From positions 15,771,298 through 15,835,297 of the forward strand of contig OX465583.1 in NCBI GenBank assembly GCA_950022655.1: a stretch of DNA of 64,000 nucleotides. Direction: 5' to 3'. Source of the stretch: Alentia gelatinosa (lineage: Eukaryota; Annelida; Polychaeta; Phyllodocida; Polynoidae). The notes under the pieces are model-generated. The model saw only the letters and a list, made by a program, of their open reading frames with translations, did not search any database and was not told the DNA's origin. Position 1 is the first letter of the stretch. Every line of letters starts with the position of its first letter. Position numbers and translations under genes: made by a program. This document shows positions 1 to 12,054 of this stretch, in pieces.

Positions 1-635
1 ACACGCGTCCTGTTTATCGCCCACCCGTCCGCCATGTTGACACTCGCTGGTTGCCGTGTGTGGCGTGTATACTGTAAGCAGACTACAGGCAAGCCTCTGT
101 TTGATTGGATATTGCTCTGATCTACCTTTGTATAAGTCTGTTATTGTTGATCGCCTTAGTCATGGGTAAACGTGTTTTATACAGAACTCATGTACAACGT
201 TTATTGCTGTAGGTACCAGTAATGCAATCTATCATTAGTATTTAGCACGTTCATATCGGCTCTGTCATTTAATCATTATTTTATTAATTTCTAACAATAT
301 ATATATATATACCTCTATAAAGAGTACCTAATCATCTAAAATCATTATCTTGTAAAGAGTATAATTATTTCGGGTCTGAATATTTGGCTGAATTTGTAAC
401 AAGCCAAGGAATTACTATTACGCAAGTAAATGATGTAGATTGGGTGTAGAGGTATATATATGTACGATGCCTGCTTAACACTGCCTTTCGTATACTACTC
501 ACACCTCATCCATCCATTATGTTGAGATATTTTACTTTTTTAATGTTGAATTCACGTCCCCTACTTATTTATATCATGTGGACATTAACACACAATAATG
601 TAGGTCCCTGACTGACATCGCATTAATAGTAACAT
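1..635. other. A+T-rich sequence, no gene seen
   Basis: No convincing reading frame, RNA gene or repeat is visible. A short (AT) run lies near 297-310. The sequence leads into the satellite that starts at about 636. Confidence 0.5.
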
Positions 636-1199
636 TGAGAGGAGCATACACTTTTGCATATCCTACTGACGTCACTCTGACGTGACCAGTCCTGTCCTAT
701 GCCCCAAAAATCTCTTTTATTCTCGCCATGATGAAGTCTTCTATTTTACTAACTGAAGCTACATTAACAGTAACGGATTCTGATATCTCTTTTACTGGGC
801 AATATGATATTGACATGATCATACATTGTCACACATTTTACTCACCTTCGACTCCTCGGACAGTGCTTTACTGCCAATTCCGCCCTCCACAGCAGATATA
901 TCCTGGTCTTTATCTGCTCTGACTGGTGTCACATTGAGGTTAACAGACACTAGCATGTCTTACTGAGGGATTTCATATTAACATGAGCATACACTATTGC
1001 ATATCTAGCTGACATCACCCTGACCTTGTGGGGCATTTATTTTACAGCTGGTCCATCCTGATTGCACAGATTCCTATGACCCTGGCCCTGGTCGGCTGTG
1101 ATTTTTAACATCAATATACTCTAACATTATATTTTACTGACCAACACGATCTTGACATGAGCATACATTATTGAATATCTTAGGGATATCCATATGGAG

Positions 1200-1495
1200 T
1201 CGCGGGACTATGGAGAAACCAAACAAGAGTTAGTCGTGTTGTTGTTTATCGCACGACGGCAAGATCGCATATTACTGCGCCGGGTTGCTGGAGTGCGATG
1301 AACAATAACACGACAAACTCGAGTTTGGTTTAGAATTTATCCTACCCCACCCGTCAAGATTACTTCTACATTAACAAATGACGTTATTTGTCAAGTGTAT
1401 CCCACTAGAGCGATATTTTTCATTTTTCTGAACTCCAGACTGAATACAGTGACCAAATGTTAAGCCTATGGAGATTTTTATTAGGGTTAGGATAA
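1200..1495 (+). mobile_element. F1 hairpin element, copy 1
   Basis: A long imperfect hairpin (1216-1331; outer arms AAACCAAAC and GTTTGGTTT, inner arms pairing GTTTATCGCAC with GTGCGATGAAC) is followed by TTTATCCTACCCC at about 1335. A body of about 150 bp then ends in TTAAGCCTATGG and GGTTAGGATAA at 1495. The two body ends are inverted repeats of each other. No coding capacity. The element sits inside a satellite unit, and the spacing of the flanking units supports an insert of roughly 270-300 bp. The exact left end is uncertain. Confidence 0.65.
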
Positions 1496-1634
1496 TAGAC
1501 CTTACTGGTGGTCCTACCCTGTCCTCACAGACCCCGTTGATCGTTACCCTGATCGGTTTTACTCTTTAACATTAACATATATTTTACTCTGTGACATGAA
1601 ACTGACATGAGCATACACTATTACATATCTTACT

Positions 1635-1969
1635 ATATACCCATTCCGTATATACTGTAAATACGTACCGTTTCGGTATATGACGTAAAAATAATGTACG
1701 GACCAGTGGTCCGTACACCAAAATACGGACTACCTACCCATACACATTTATTAAAATTTTGGTTGTTAAGAAAAATTAAATTGATTTTAAAAAATAAATT
1801 TCGGGTATATAGTAAATATATAACGTCCAACCATGCTTGTACAAGTCACAGAACTCAATGCTAATTTACAGTTTGTACGGAACTCGGCGTAAACGCCTCG
1901 GTCCGTACATACCGTAAATTAACATCTCGTTCTGTGACTTGTACAGCACGGTCAGGACGTTCAATATAA
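1635..1969 (+). mobile_element. F4 hairpin element, copy A
   Basis: The element begins ATATACCC (TACTATATACCC with its flank). The body is closed by the inverse GGGTATATAGTA near 1803-1814. A long hairpin follows (1818-1967) with arms containing TTGTACAAGTCACAGAAC and GTTCTGTGACTTGTAC. The tip holds CTCGGC-GTAAAC-GCCTCGG near 1883-1902. A direct repeat TTACT flanks it (1630-1634 and 1970-1974). Neighbouring satellite units show the uninterrupted order CATATCT-ACTGAC, which acts as an empty site. A second copy is at 14303-14634. Confidence 0.7.
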
Positions 1970-2094
1970 TTACTGATATCGCTCTGACCTCGCGAGGCAG
2001 GACGCTGGCGGTTCTGGTCTGTGCGTGTAGATCCTGTCGAACCTGGCCCTGATCTGCTCTGCTCTGCCTGGCCACGCCCGGATTAACTGCCAGT

Positions 2095-3090
2095 CCCGGA
2101 TTATCGCCCGGCTCCTCCAGGTGTTAGTCAACACGAGAACGAGACTTCCGGCGCGTGATGGATGCTGGGAGCTTGTCACTGATTCACAGCACCACCTGGG
2201 GACGTCATGGCGAGTCTTCATTCGTACCCGAGGAGAGGAGAGTGGAATCGGAGGTCGGGTGGAGAACATGATGTCGCCCTGCTTACACACCTACCGTTAT
2301 GTCATTGATAGTTTTGTTTTAATTTCATCGGAATTAGTCATGAAGAAGGTTTTACCACAGAATCATTTTCAATAGGTTTTAACTATTTATATCTGTATCA
2401 TCATCACCCAACAGAAATAAAACATTTATAAGCAAGACAACTCTCTAGGAGCTGGGGCGTTTATTTTATTCATCATAATTTCATAGTATTCGTTTTGGTG
2501 ATGCCTTTAAATTTAAGAATTGAATAAAAACCAAATACTCGTAAAATTTGAGTTGCCACTGTTTTTGTATGGCATGATATAAATATCTAATATTAATGTT
2601 TTTCTACATGAATAACCACGCGTTACAACTCCCATAATTTACCAGTCAACCAGCCATCAAAGCCTGATAGGTAGAGTTGCTGCATAACACAATTCCTTAT
2701 AACAGAAATTGAAGAATGAAAGAAAACAGACGTATGAAATTATGTGTTACTTCTGTTCAAGACATTGGAAAAACCATTCCCTTTATTGTTTTGAAAATGA
2801 TATCTGTGGCTGGAATATTTCTAAGAATAAACGGACTATATTTGTATAACAGCTCCACCCCCTTGACAACGTGATGGCGGACGGTGGAGTGGTCAAACAG
2901 CGGCATGACTCTGATGTTTCGATAGACTAATATCAGCAGGTATTTATGTATAAGTGGATTAGTGAGGGGCCCCACGGACTACTGAAGTGCCCCGCAGTCA
3001 GTGATTAGGGCATCAAAGGCACATATTGATTACCTCTCAGCTCGTTTTACACAATGGCCTCTGAGTACGTGTTATTTACAGCCTCGTGAT
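2095..3090. other. No gene or clear repeat seen
   Basis: Overlapping ORFs around 1970-2375 lie on both strands of a locally GC-rich patch and show no recognisable motif. The rest is A+T-rich. Confidence 0.45.
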
Positions 3091-3094
3091 TTCA

Positions 3095-3870
3095 GCGAAC
3101 ATTCACCTAGCCATCCAGTGCAGATTGTAATAATGCAGTAACACCTCATTAGTATGGACCAACACATATCAACCCAGCCCCCTAGTGCAAATTGTAATAT
3201 TACAGTAACGCCCCAATAACGTGGAACAGTGTACATTCTCAGCCACCCAGTGCAGCTTCTAGTAATGTAGTAATATCCCGATAACACCATACAGTGTACA
3301 TTCACCCAGTAAGCCGGTGCAGATTGTTATGATACAGAAACACCTCAATAGCATGGACCAACCCATATTATCCAAGCCCCCTTGTGCAAATAGATCATTC
3401 ACCCAGCCACCTAGTGCAGATGTTAATACTACAATTAGTGCTCAATAGCACAGATTAGTGTACATTCATCCAGTGCAGAATGTATCATTAGATTACAAAC
3501 TAGCATACATTAATCCAGTCTCAGTTAGAATTGTAATAATACAAAAAAACGTAGAACCAGAATAAGTACATTCATCCAGTGCAGAATTTATCATTAGATT
3601 ACAAACTAGCATACATTAACCCAGTCTCAGTTAGAATTGTAATAATACAAAAAAACGTAGAACCAGAATAAGTACATTCATCCAGTGCAGAATGTATCAT
3701 TAGATTACAAACTAGCATACATTAACCCAGTCTCAGTTAGAATTGTAATAATACAAAAAAAAGTAGAACCAGAATAAGACGGACCAGCATACGGTCAGCC
3801 AGCCACCCGGTGCAGATTATAATTATACGGTAACTCCCCCAATAACAGGGACCAGTGTACATTCATCCAA
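3095..3870. repeat. Tandem array with a 106-bp recent unit
   Basis: The phrase CCAGTGCAGATTGTAAT recurs throughout with spacing of about 70-106 bp. Three nearly identical 106-bp units occupy 3460-3565, 3566-3671 and 3672-3777, differing at only a few bases. Flanking units on both sides are far more diverged. This pattern fits local amplification of one unit inside an older minisatellite. ORFs crossing it are accidental. Confidence 0.85.
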
Positions 3871-5920
3871 GATCACAAACTCTACATCCATGTAGCCTTG
3901 TGTCACCAGATGAACATATAGGGGACAGAGCCATTGTTAGTTCATGAAGCAGTCACTAGGTGGTCGGGGGACAAAACCTGTATTCTGGCTCTTTGTTCTT
4001 ACGAAATTCAGCTGCCTTCCAATGTGTTACCAAGGTTTCTTTGAGTCTCTACACCGATCCCAGAGCATGAAGATATAATGCTAAAACCCAGGACATGATG
4101 CTTTTACATGGAACACTTTATTTACATATATGTGAGCAAGGCAAGAAAAGTGACATTTCCCAATTATCACTCACTTCTTTTGCACCTCCAATAGTGAAGA
4201 ACACCTACTTTTTCAACTCCTTTAGTGAAGAACACCTACTCGGGGGGCGTCATGGCGGCGCCCATGGATCATAGGCTATATGCTGTATAAAGGTAGCACA
4301 TTGGATTTGCATTAAGCCAATATGCGACGATGGTGCCTTTAGAGAAGGCACACTGTACTTGCACGGTGTGTCAACCTGTGACCTTATGAAGGCGCTACAC
4401 TTTACTTACACCAGTCTCAGTCTCACCATTACCTCCGTTATCACCTGATCAGGTGACTCTCTCAAGTTTGTTATGATAAAAACGACAGCAGGTGTCGCCC
4501 GGTGCTCAATATGTAATACGTCCTCAATATCTAATGATTAACTAGAGAGCGCATTATAGTGTATGGTATATATTATACTTTGGACAATTTATACGTAGTA
4601 TAACAATTGAGTATAGTAATACCGTTGTGTAATACAATGATGAGGTATTAGGAGATGTATTAAAATGGGTAACATGAAATTTGAAAATTGAAGTTTGACA
4701 ATTGTTATACAGATACACACGTAGTGTAAGAACTTGATACAATGTATCAAAATGACATTGGATAATTGTTGAGTTTATAAAAAACAAGTACCTGAGAAGT
4801 GAGAAACCCTTTTTCACCCAGAAAATTTAAACGTCTTCTTGAGATAAAGTTCGAAGTGAAGACTGAGGGTCACGTGACCGAGCGTGGTCCTGTAAACGTC
4901 TGATAGGGGGCGTATGAGTCTATGAAAGCGCCCTCTGTATTCATTACTGTTCACATGTTCGCTCTAATTGTGCGACAAATGGTAGCTGCACCAAAGCCTA
5001 CTACGGGCCTATATCAGGCCTAAAATCGGTACCGGTGCCAGGTCTCAATGGACTGCGTCAGGTGTGGAGAGAGAGATGAAAGACGCACCCAGTGAAATGC
5101 CAGCTTCAGGTGCGCTGACACTCCACGGGGCCAGCTTTGACGTCACCAGCTCTTAATCAGGAGATGTACGAATACAATATTTAAACCCCAACCCTTCTCC
5201 CGACAATATCACTCCACATTCACCTCACACAGTTTAACCGTGCACCCACTGCCGCCAATGTACCATGATAGACCTCTCGATATAAATACGACGATTAGAA
5301 ATAGGAAAATCGTGGCGTATTGGGGAGTTGCCGTAAATTATAATCGTAATCTATCAGCATTTATCAAAGTGTGTTGGAATACCTTTGGCACCACAAAAAA
5401 AAAGATGACCATGGTACTGACGCAGCCCATGATTCCTATCGGCGGCAAAATCGGTGTTGGTGGCTGCACGGTTATATCCACATCTTCCTCGCAATACGTT
5501 ATTCTATAAGAGTCGTAAATGCATATAACGTTATGACTTCTATTCTTCTCTGAGTTAACGTACAAGAAGTGCTCAGCTAGTGGGTTAATCTGAGCTTTTT
5601 CGAGCAGAAGCAGATCAGTTCCTACAATAAGTAGGTCAGTGGTGAGGTCTCACTCTCCAAACGGGTCTTGTATAAGACGTGGACATGGCCCTGATTTAGG
5701 GCTGGTGGGTGGAGAGTGAGACAAACGAGAATCTCGCGTGTGGTGAGAGCAGCTCGGACATAGGCGCGCGATAAGGCGGTCACACACGAGCCTAACACGG
5801 GCATAACACGGACCTAATGGTATAATGCAAACACCTAACCCCACAATGACCCGTCAGCCCACCGTCTGACGTCTGTACACGTAACCAGGCCGTGCCTTCA
5901 CGTCCTCAACAATACATACC
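3871..5920. other. No gene seen; minor local repeats
   Basis: A short direct repeat TAGTGAAGAACACCTACT occurs near 4190-4209 and 4222-4240. A 13-bp inverted repeat GTCTCACTCTCCA/TGGAGAGTGAGAC lies at 5647-5659 and 5710-5722. Complementary blocks near 5236-5260 and 5440-5475 (AACCGTGCA against TGCACGGTT) suggest a decayed foldback. The small ORFs have no recognisable motifs. Confidence 0.45.
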
Positions 5921-6039
5921 TTACAGCACTGTTACCGGGAATCATTCAATGTCAGGCCACAAGCTGCACACTGTCTTCTGTTTGAATATTTACAGTGAGA
6001 ACTGCTATTAGAGACAGGAGTCGGCTCGTACTATCGTAA

Positions 6040-6335
6040 AACTGGATGAGTTTTAATCTTGGCCACCGTATGTCACGACTGGAGTTTGGCATAGTGACTT
6101 CATGAGGCGAAGCCGAGTGAAGTCCGGAGCCAAAACTCCAGGAGTGGCATGCAGTGGCCAAGATTAAAACGAATCAGGTTTTAATTTTATCCTACTCTGT
6201 CTTCTCGATTTTGGAATATTACGTGATAACAATTTTGTATGCCACTGGTGGTATATAAAACTCCGTATGCCAGTCAGCGTGGCATACGGAAACTCAATGT
6301 TATGCCTATGGGATTTTATATTAGGGGTAGGGTAA
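6040..6335 (+). mobile_element. F1 hairpin element, copy 2
   Basis: The hairpin at 6040-6180 has arms containing GTTTTAATCTTGGCCAC and its inverse GTGGCCAAGATTAAAAC, with a tip GAGGCGAAGCCGAG near 6103-6116. TTTTATCCTACTC follows directly, then a body ending TTATGCCTATGGG...AGGGGTAGGGTAA at 6335. The body also holds a small inverted repeat GTATGCCA/TGGCATAC. Its arms share little sequence with those of other F1 copies, while the body end is conserved. Confidence 0.7.
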
Positions 6336-6416
6336 ATAAACATAACCAGGTAGAGTCTTCACCTCTTATACAGTACACACCTCACAGCACTGTTACCGCG
6401 AGTCACTGAATGTCAA

Positions 6417-7954
6417 ACCATGAGGTGCTTAAAGTGAAGATTCACAATGCCCACTACCAAGAGAGATAGTTTTCCTGGCTAAGTATTCGTACCCAGGCCA
6501 TGCTTTCATGCCCTCAACAGTACACAGCTGACAGCAATGTTTTCCTAAGTGACTCAGTGTCACACTATGAGCTGCTCACTGACTACAAAGTGAAGATTCA
6601 CAACAGAACTACTAAGACTCAGTACTGTTACCACGAGTCACACAGTGATGGACCATGAGCAGCTCACTCTCCACGATTAGAGATTTATGACGAGAACTTT
6701 TGACAGACATACATAACAGCATGATATTGTGAATGAGGCATGGAGACAACATGGCATCTATATTTAGGATTTTCCCGAGGGCCACACCTAATACTACCTT
6801 TCAGTGTCTAAGTATGTGCCTCTGTAATCACCACCCATCTAAATAAGCTCTAATAGTGACAGTATTCTGTCCCTCCTGAAAGAGACCAGTTTTTAACATT
6901 ATTGAAGTATTGACAAAGAATTGCTACATTTGATGAACAGACCATCCTTAGTAGACTTCCGGGAAAACGGGAGACCATGCGTCCCTGGACACTCCTAGAT
7001 ATAGAGAGATGGATTGATTGACAGAAACAGACAGAGAAAGAAAGAGCTACCGACAGAATAGAAAGAATAAGATGACGGAGGGTAATGTAAGAAATAGATG
7101 GCTGGGAGGAGGGTTGGGTACAGATAGAAAGACGGACGAACGTTTGCAGAAGACACAGACTTACAGATAAAAAAAATAGACGGAGACCATGAGGTGCTTA
7201 AAGTGAAGATTCACAATGCCCACTACCAAGAGAGATAGTTTTCCTGGCTAAGTATTCGTACCAAGGCCATGCGTTCATGCCCTCAACAGTACACAGCTGA
7301 CAGCAATGTTTTCCTAAGTGACTCAGTGTCACACCATGGGCTGCTCACTGACTACAAAGTGAAGATTCACAACAAAACTACTAAGACACAGCGCTGTTAC
7401 CACGAGTCACACAGTGATAGACCATGAGCAGCTCACTCTCCACGATTAGAGATTTATGACGAGAACTTATGACAGACATACATAACAGCATGATGTTGTG
7501 AATGAGACATGGAGACAACATGGCATCTATATTTAGGATTTTCCCGAGGGCCACACCTGATACTACCTTTCAGTGTCTAAGTATATGCCTCTGTAATCAC
7601 CACCCATCTAAATAAGCTCTAATAGTGACAGTATTCTGTCCCTCCTGAAAGAGACCAGTTTTTAACATTATTGAAGTATTGACAAAGAATTGTTACATTT
7701 GATGAACAGACCATCCTTAGTAGACTTCCGGGAAAACGGGAGACCATGCGTCCCTGGACACTCCTAGATATAGAGAGATGGATTGATTGACAGAAACAGA
7801 CAGAGAAAGAAAGAGCTACCGACAGAATAGAAAGAATAAGATGACGGAGGGTAATGTAAGAAATAGATGGCTGGGAGGAGGGTTGGGTACAGATAGAAAG
7901 ACGGACGAACGTTTGCAGAAGACACAGACTTACAGATAAAAAAAATAGACGGAG
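6417..7954. repeat. 769-bp tandem duplication
   Basis: 6417-7185 and 7186-7954 are direct copies, starting ACCATGAGGTGC and ending in AAAAAAATAGACGGAG. By eye I count about a dozen substitutions, so roughly 98 percent identity. Inside each copy, older subrepeats (CAGCACTGTTACCACGAGTCAC, GAGCTGCTCACT) also recur and extend left to about 5920, so the duplication arose within an older tandem array. No coding function is apparent; matching ORFs are by-products. Confidence 0.9.
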
Positions 7955-8145
7955 ATATTGGAAATAATAAAAAGAAGACAAATAAGTAGATGTAATGAAG
8001 GCGCGAGCAACAGGGAGACCAAGAGAGACAGACAGAGAGAAAACAAGAAGCAGACAGAGACAGACAAGACAGAGGGCGACACACACATAGAGGCGGAGAG
8101 AGATACAGCGGGACACAGGGAGGTAGGGGGAGGGGGGTGACACAG
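7955..8145. repeat. Purine-rich low-complexity tract
   Basis: GACAGACAGAGA-type simple sequence on the plus strand, continuing the GA-rich end of the duplicated unit. The minus-strand Ser/Leu/Val-rich ORFs here are low-complexity shadows. Confidence 0.7.
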
Positions 8146-8279
8146 GGTAGGCCAGACAATCTGTGAGTCAACGGACCCTCCTCTGTGTGTGAGTATGGAC
8201 ACCAACCACTCTCCTCATGAATAGATAAAAGAAATATGAACGTAGCGACGGGTGAGTCTTTAGACAGACACGACTCGCA

Positions 8280-9012
8280 CACACTCTGCACCCCTTCCCA
8301 GTCCCTCATTTCCCTGCCCATCCCCTGCAACACCCCATCCTCACTCCCAGCGCCTGCCCATCCCCAGCCTGTCCCCTGCCCGCCAGTTCTCCACCATGCC
8401 TGTCCCCTGCCCATCTCCCGCCTGTCTCCCGCCCGTCTCCTGCCCATACTCTGCCCACCGCTGCCCATCTCCACTCATCCCCTATCCCAATTACTCTTCC
8501 TTCCCCTGTCCCCGACTCTGTCTGTCCCCTGCTCATCCCCCCGCCCATCCCCTGTCCACCCCTGCCCATCTCCCACCCATCCCCTGCCCGAACCCCTTCC
8601 GCCGAACCCATCCCCTGCCCGTCTCCCTCTGTCCCCTAACCATCTCCCACCTATCCACCGCCTGTCCCCCTGTCCATGCCCCGCACGTCCCCCATTCGTC
8701 GCCACCCGTCCCCCACCTGTCTCTCGCCAGTTCCCTGCCCATCACCAACTCATCTACCACCTGTCCTCCTACTCATCCCCGCCCGTCCCCGCCCGTTCCC
8801 CACTCATCCCCGCCCGTTCCCCAGGCCGTCCCTGCCCGTTCCCCGCCCGTCCCTGCCCGTTCCCCGCCCGTCCCTGCCCGTTCACCACTCATCCCCGCCC
8901 GTTCCCCAGGCCGTCCCTGCCCGTTCCCCGCCCGTCCCCTGCCCGTTCCCCGCCCGTCCCCCGCCCTGCCTGTCCGCTGCCTGTCCTACCCCGTGCTCTG
9001 CCCCGCCCGGTT
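8280..9012. repeat. C-rich degenerate minisatellite
   Basis: Strong strand asymmetry: nearly all C and T, built from CCTGCCCATCCC and CCCGCCCGTTCC words. It is most regular at 8780-8960, where CCCGTCCCTGCCCGTTCCCCG is repeated. Pro/Ser-rich ORFs are open in more than one frame only because of composition. The complementary strand is G-rich. Confidence 0.8.
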
Positions 9013-9480
9013 ACGCCAGGCGCCGGCTCGGGGCTTTGATGAAGTAGTCATTCTCTGCTCTCCATTCCTCTGATGTCCACCAGAGAAACAAGTGGGGGGA
9101 AGGGGGAGAAAACGGAAGCGACTGGCGAGGTGACGGGGTTAGGTTGCGGGTTGGTGCAGGCTGATGGGCACAGAGACATCCGCTACCTCAACCACGCAAT
9201 GACGTCAACGGTAAAGACGAATTATCCATTTTTCTGTTCTGTTTTTCTGTGAGGGTGAGGAGTAGGGGGAGGGGACATGTGCACACAGGGACTGGTGATG
9301 TGGTGATAAAGGTGGCCACAGTTGTCTGGTGTTCCCAACACAGAAATGCTGGTAACAGAATGACACTTCTATCAGACACAGCCGAATATGACCTGTCTAC
9401 ACAGCATCATAAAACATCTACCAGACATGCAGTTTGCAGGCTTTTGTGTACTTTTAGTTTATCGATCTTTTAGAAATTCT
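9013..9480. other. No gene seen
   Basis: Transition from the C-rich tract to A+T-rich sequence. Nothing recognisable on either strand. Confidence 0.4.
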
Positions 9481-9485
9481 GTTTT

Positions 9486-9547
9486 GGTGTAACCGGTAGC
9501 AGGTGCTCCATTGTGTACAGGATTTGTGGTTCGAATCCCAAGCGTCA
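9486..9547 (+). ncRNA. tRNA-like SINE head (pol III A and B boxes)
   Basis: TGGTGTAACCGGTAGCAGG resembles a pol III A box. GGTTCGAATCCC at about 9528-9539 is a perfect B box, at tRNA-like spacing of about 35 bases. I cannot fold a complete cloverleaf with an acceptor stem, so this is more likely the 5' part of a tRNA-derived SINE or a tRNA pseudogene than a working tRNA. The body and tail of the SINE are not delimited. Confidence 0.45.
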
Positions 9548-9945
9548 CTCTGTATTGTTTGTCACCTCATCGCAGTACCTCCTGATAACTTATGAAATAA
9601 CATATGAGAACCAATTGCAAGTATAACTAAAGTTTCTAAGTTTTTCATATAATATAAAAACAATATATCCATGTCACATGTTCATTTGTACTCCATCATT
9701 GATTAGTTAACAGGTACTCATTATTCATTATAGCAATATATTTAGAGAATACTACACGAAACACTATACATATGATAACTGTATGCAAACTTAGATTCTC
9801 TACAACATAACTGGAAGGTCATTGACAAAATTAATCCCTTAAAACCCATGGTCCTAAGGTGACAGTTAAATGAACTGGTCTAGGTTATCAGCCTTTTTTA
9901 AAAAGAAAATCAAGTTTATGTATAGTCCCGCCCTCACTCCCCGAC
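9548..9945. other. A+T-rich, no gene seen
   Basis: Low-GC sequence downstream of the SINE-like head. It may contain the SINE body but has no recognisable 3' end. Confidence 0.35.
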
Positions 9946-9949
9946 ACAA

Positions 9950-10210
9950 TAATATCAAGAGATGTCACGAGTTTGAGTCTGAGTTTATTTATGCCACGCA
10001 TTTTGTTGGCTCCATAATTAAGGAAGCCAACAAAATGAGTGGCATAAATAAGCTCAAACTCAAACGAGTGGCGTCTAGATTCTATCCTACCCCGTTTCAA
10101 TATTTTTTCAGTTTCAGAAAGTAGTGGCATAAACAACACTTTATGTCACACCCGTGAAATAAACAAATCCCATGTTAAGCCTATGGCGTTTTTTATTAGG
10201 GGTAGGATAA
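9950..10210 (+). mobile_element. F1 hairpin element, copy 3
   Basis: The hairpin at 9958-10078 has arms with GAGTTTATTTATGCCAC and ATTTTGTTGGCT, mirrored on the right, and a short AT-rich tip (TCCATAATTAAGGA). CTATCCTACCCC follows. The body contains a TATGTCACACCCGTGA block and ends in GTTAAGCCTATGGCG and AGGGGTAGGATAA at 10210. The body matches the minus-strand copy at 59268-59400 closely, including the start ATCAAGAGATGTC. That second copy lacks the hairpin. Confidence 0.75.
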
Positions 10211-10560
10211 ACAACTGTTCTGGCATCATTTCGTGCCATGCACATGCTACACATATTTACATAAAGGTCTTGAATTATTTAGATATCCATTTTCAAACAG
10301 AAAAGGATAGAGATACATTCTGTTTTCATTGTTGTTCTGCTGAACATTATACAATCACTCAGTTTGTGCTGCTCTACATTAAATAATTCAACAACAAAAA
10401 GCTATTTCTGGCTCATTGTTATTTTTTTGTCCCCGATATACAAAAACGTAGAAAAAGATTAAATAAATTAATAAAGAGAATTAAAAGAACCTTTATTATA
10501 AGTGTCGAAGGTCTGTTTACTTTGGCAACAAAGCTTCTCAGAGTGAGGACTGTGCCACTA
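10211..10560. other. No gene seen
   Basis: A+T-rich sequence with no motif-bearing ORF. Confidence 0.35.
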
Positions 10561-11010
10561 ATACATTTGTACCAGGCTATTCTCTTGCACTAAAATGTGG
10601 ATATTGGTTCAAGAGAAAAGGTTTGTCTGTACTCGGCAATTGAGCTCCTCCGTGTGGCACACTCTCCAAACACACTGCACTGCTCTACCTTTGTGCTCAC
10701 CCTTCACCTTCGACTCCCACTCACTAGGTTAGGAGGCATGCTGCCAACAATATCCCTTTATTATCTGCATACCAACTCTCTGACAATGATAAAGGCGTAC
10801 AGAACCAGATTCTAAGGGTCTCAGAATATTAGCAAGATAATCCTGCTCAATCAGTACCGACCACAATACCTCATATAACTACTAGTGTCTTATATATTTA
10901 GACCCTACAAAGGCAGTTGAAGAAGTGTCTGGTTGCTAATTGGGTTACCCAAATGATATACAACCTGATAATTAATTCCTATTTTTTGTGTGATTCCACG
11001 CACATTCATG
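10560..11010 (+). repeat. Old interspersed repeat, copy 1 of 3
   Basis: GGCATGCTGCCAACAATATCCCTTTA, CTCAGAATATTAGCAAG, ACAATACCTCATAT and the tail words GAAGAAGTGTCTGGTTG are matched in order, with divergence, near 16750-17010 and 40340-40660. No coding potential was recognised. The copies are too diverged to define ends or class. Confidence 0.45.
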
Positions 11011-12050
11011 CATGATGAACACAGCATTTGTTCCTAATTTGTATCATTTTTTTGTGTCATTTTCCTGACATCAAATGCTACTCCAGTCCTCTTTTTGAAT
11101 GTCTTATTAGCTTACTAGACTTTGGTTTGGAATGTCATCATATTCATGGAATAACTGTACTCAGAGAGAATGAATAAAGCTTGGATAAAAATATATTCAC
11201 ATGATCTCATCATCTATCATTACTTTAATCAATTACATTTAATTACATAACTATTTAAATATCATTATAAAATATAACATCTGTATGCCTTTAAGCCCTA
11301 TTTTGATATTCTACTCTTGTTTCCCGTGTCATAGTACCCCTATGGTATGTACAGATTTTGATGCTGATTCAGAGTTACAGCTGGCTACTGAATGATAAAT
11401 CCCCGTTACGTTCAACCACAGCAGGCCGATATCTCATGAATAAACACCAGGCGTTATCTCCAGTCCTTCCCCTGACGCATTCATGTTCTATACACATCAC
11501 ATATTCATATACAACACTCGTGGCGCTAGGTCTGACAGAGGACTGTGTGTGGTCACATCTACCCTGAATGTTTCTCCAATAGCCTTATAGAATTGCAAAT
11601 AATTGTCAAAATGTTATATTCCCTGCCCCCCACCAGCGAAATGACTGGAAAAGAGTGAAGATATTATTGATGAATCTTATGTGCAAGTAAATACGATTTA
11701 TTGATAGATATAATGATGAATCATAATGGTGAATATTGATTATCAAGATAACGTTGACCAAGTATATATCAAAGGCTAAAATAGATGAGATGAGAATTGG
11801 AGAAAACGGGTGTTGGTTAGTGGGTAGAATATTGATGGAAATATATGACAGCGGACTGCCAGACTAAGGACTTAAGTAACATACCTTAGTATTGTTGTTT
11901 CTTACCCAGTTTTGAGGTCTTGTTCCAGTTCCACGTGACCAGAACCTGACCTGCTACAAGAGACACTGGGACAGACCTAACTCAACAGCCACCCACCAAG
12001 CCACACCGAAAACACCATGATAACAAGCCTCTTGGTGTCATACTACGTTA
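11011..12050. other. No gene or repeat recognised
   Basis: A+T-rich sequence. The small ORF at 11358-11567 has no recognisable motif. Confidence 0.4.
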
Positions 12051-12054
12051 TTTG

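Larger units (their letters stand above)
636..2090. repeat. Degenerate satellite, unit about 170 bp
   Basis: The phrase ACATGAGCATACA(C/T)TATTGCATATCT recurs with changes near 641, 813, 981, 1153 and 1595. The first four are 168-173 bp apart. The last gap is about 440 bp and returns to about one unit length once the hairpin element near 1200-1495 is removed. Later units carry CTGACC/CTGATC/TCTGCTCTG words up to about 2090. The array is interrupted by an F1 element and by an F4 element (1635-1969). Divergence between units suggests an old array. Confidence 0.65.

Noticed and set aside
7764..8474. 236-residue minus-strand ORF
   Set aside because: Spans the GA-rich tract and duplication boundary; low-complexity Ser/Leu/Val/Cys composition.
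8236..9073. Long Pro/Ser/His-rich ORFs, possible mucin- or collagen-like protein
   Set aside because: Open in overlapping frames because the tract is C/T-only simple repeat; no signal peptide or domain.
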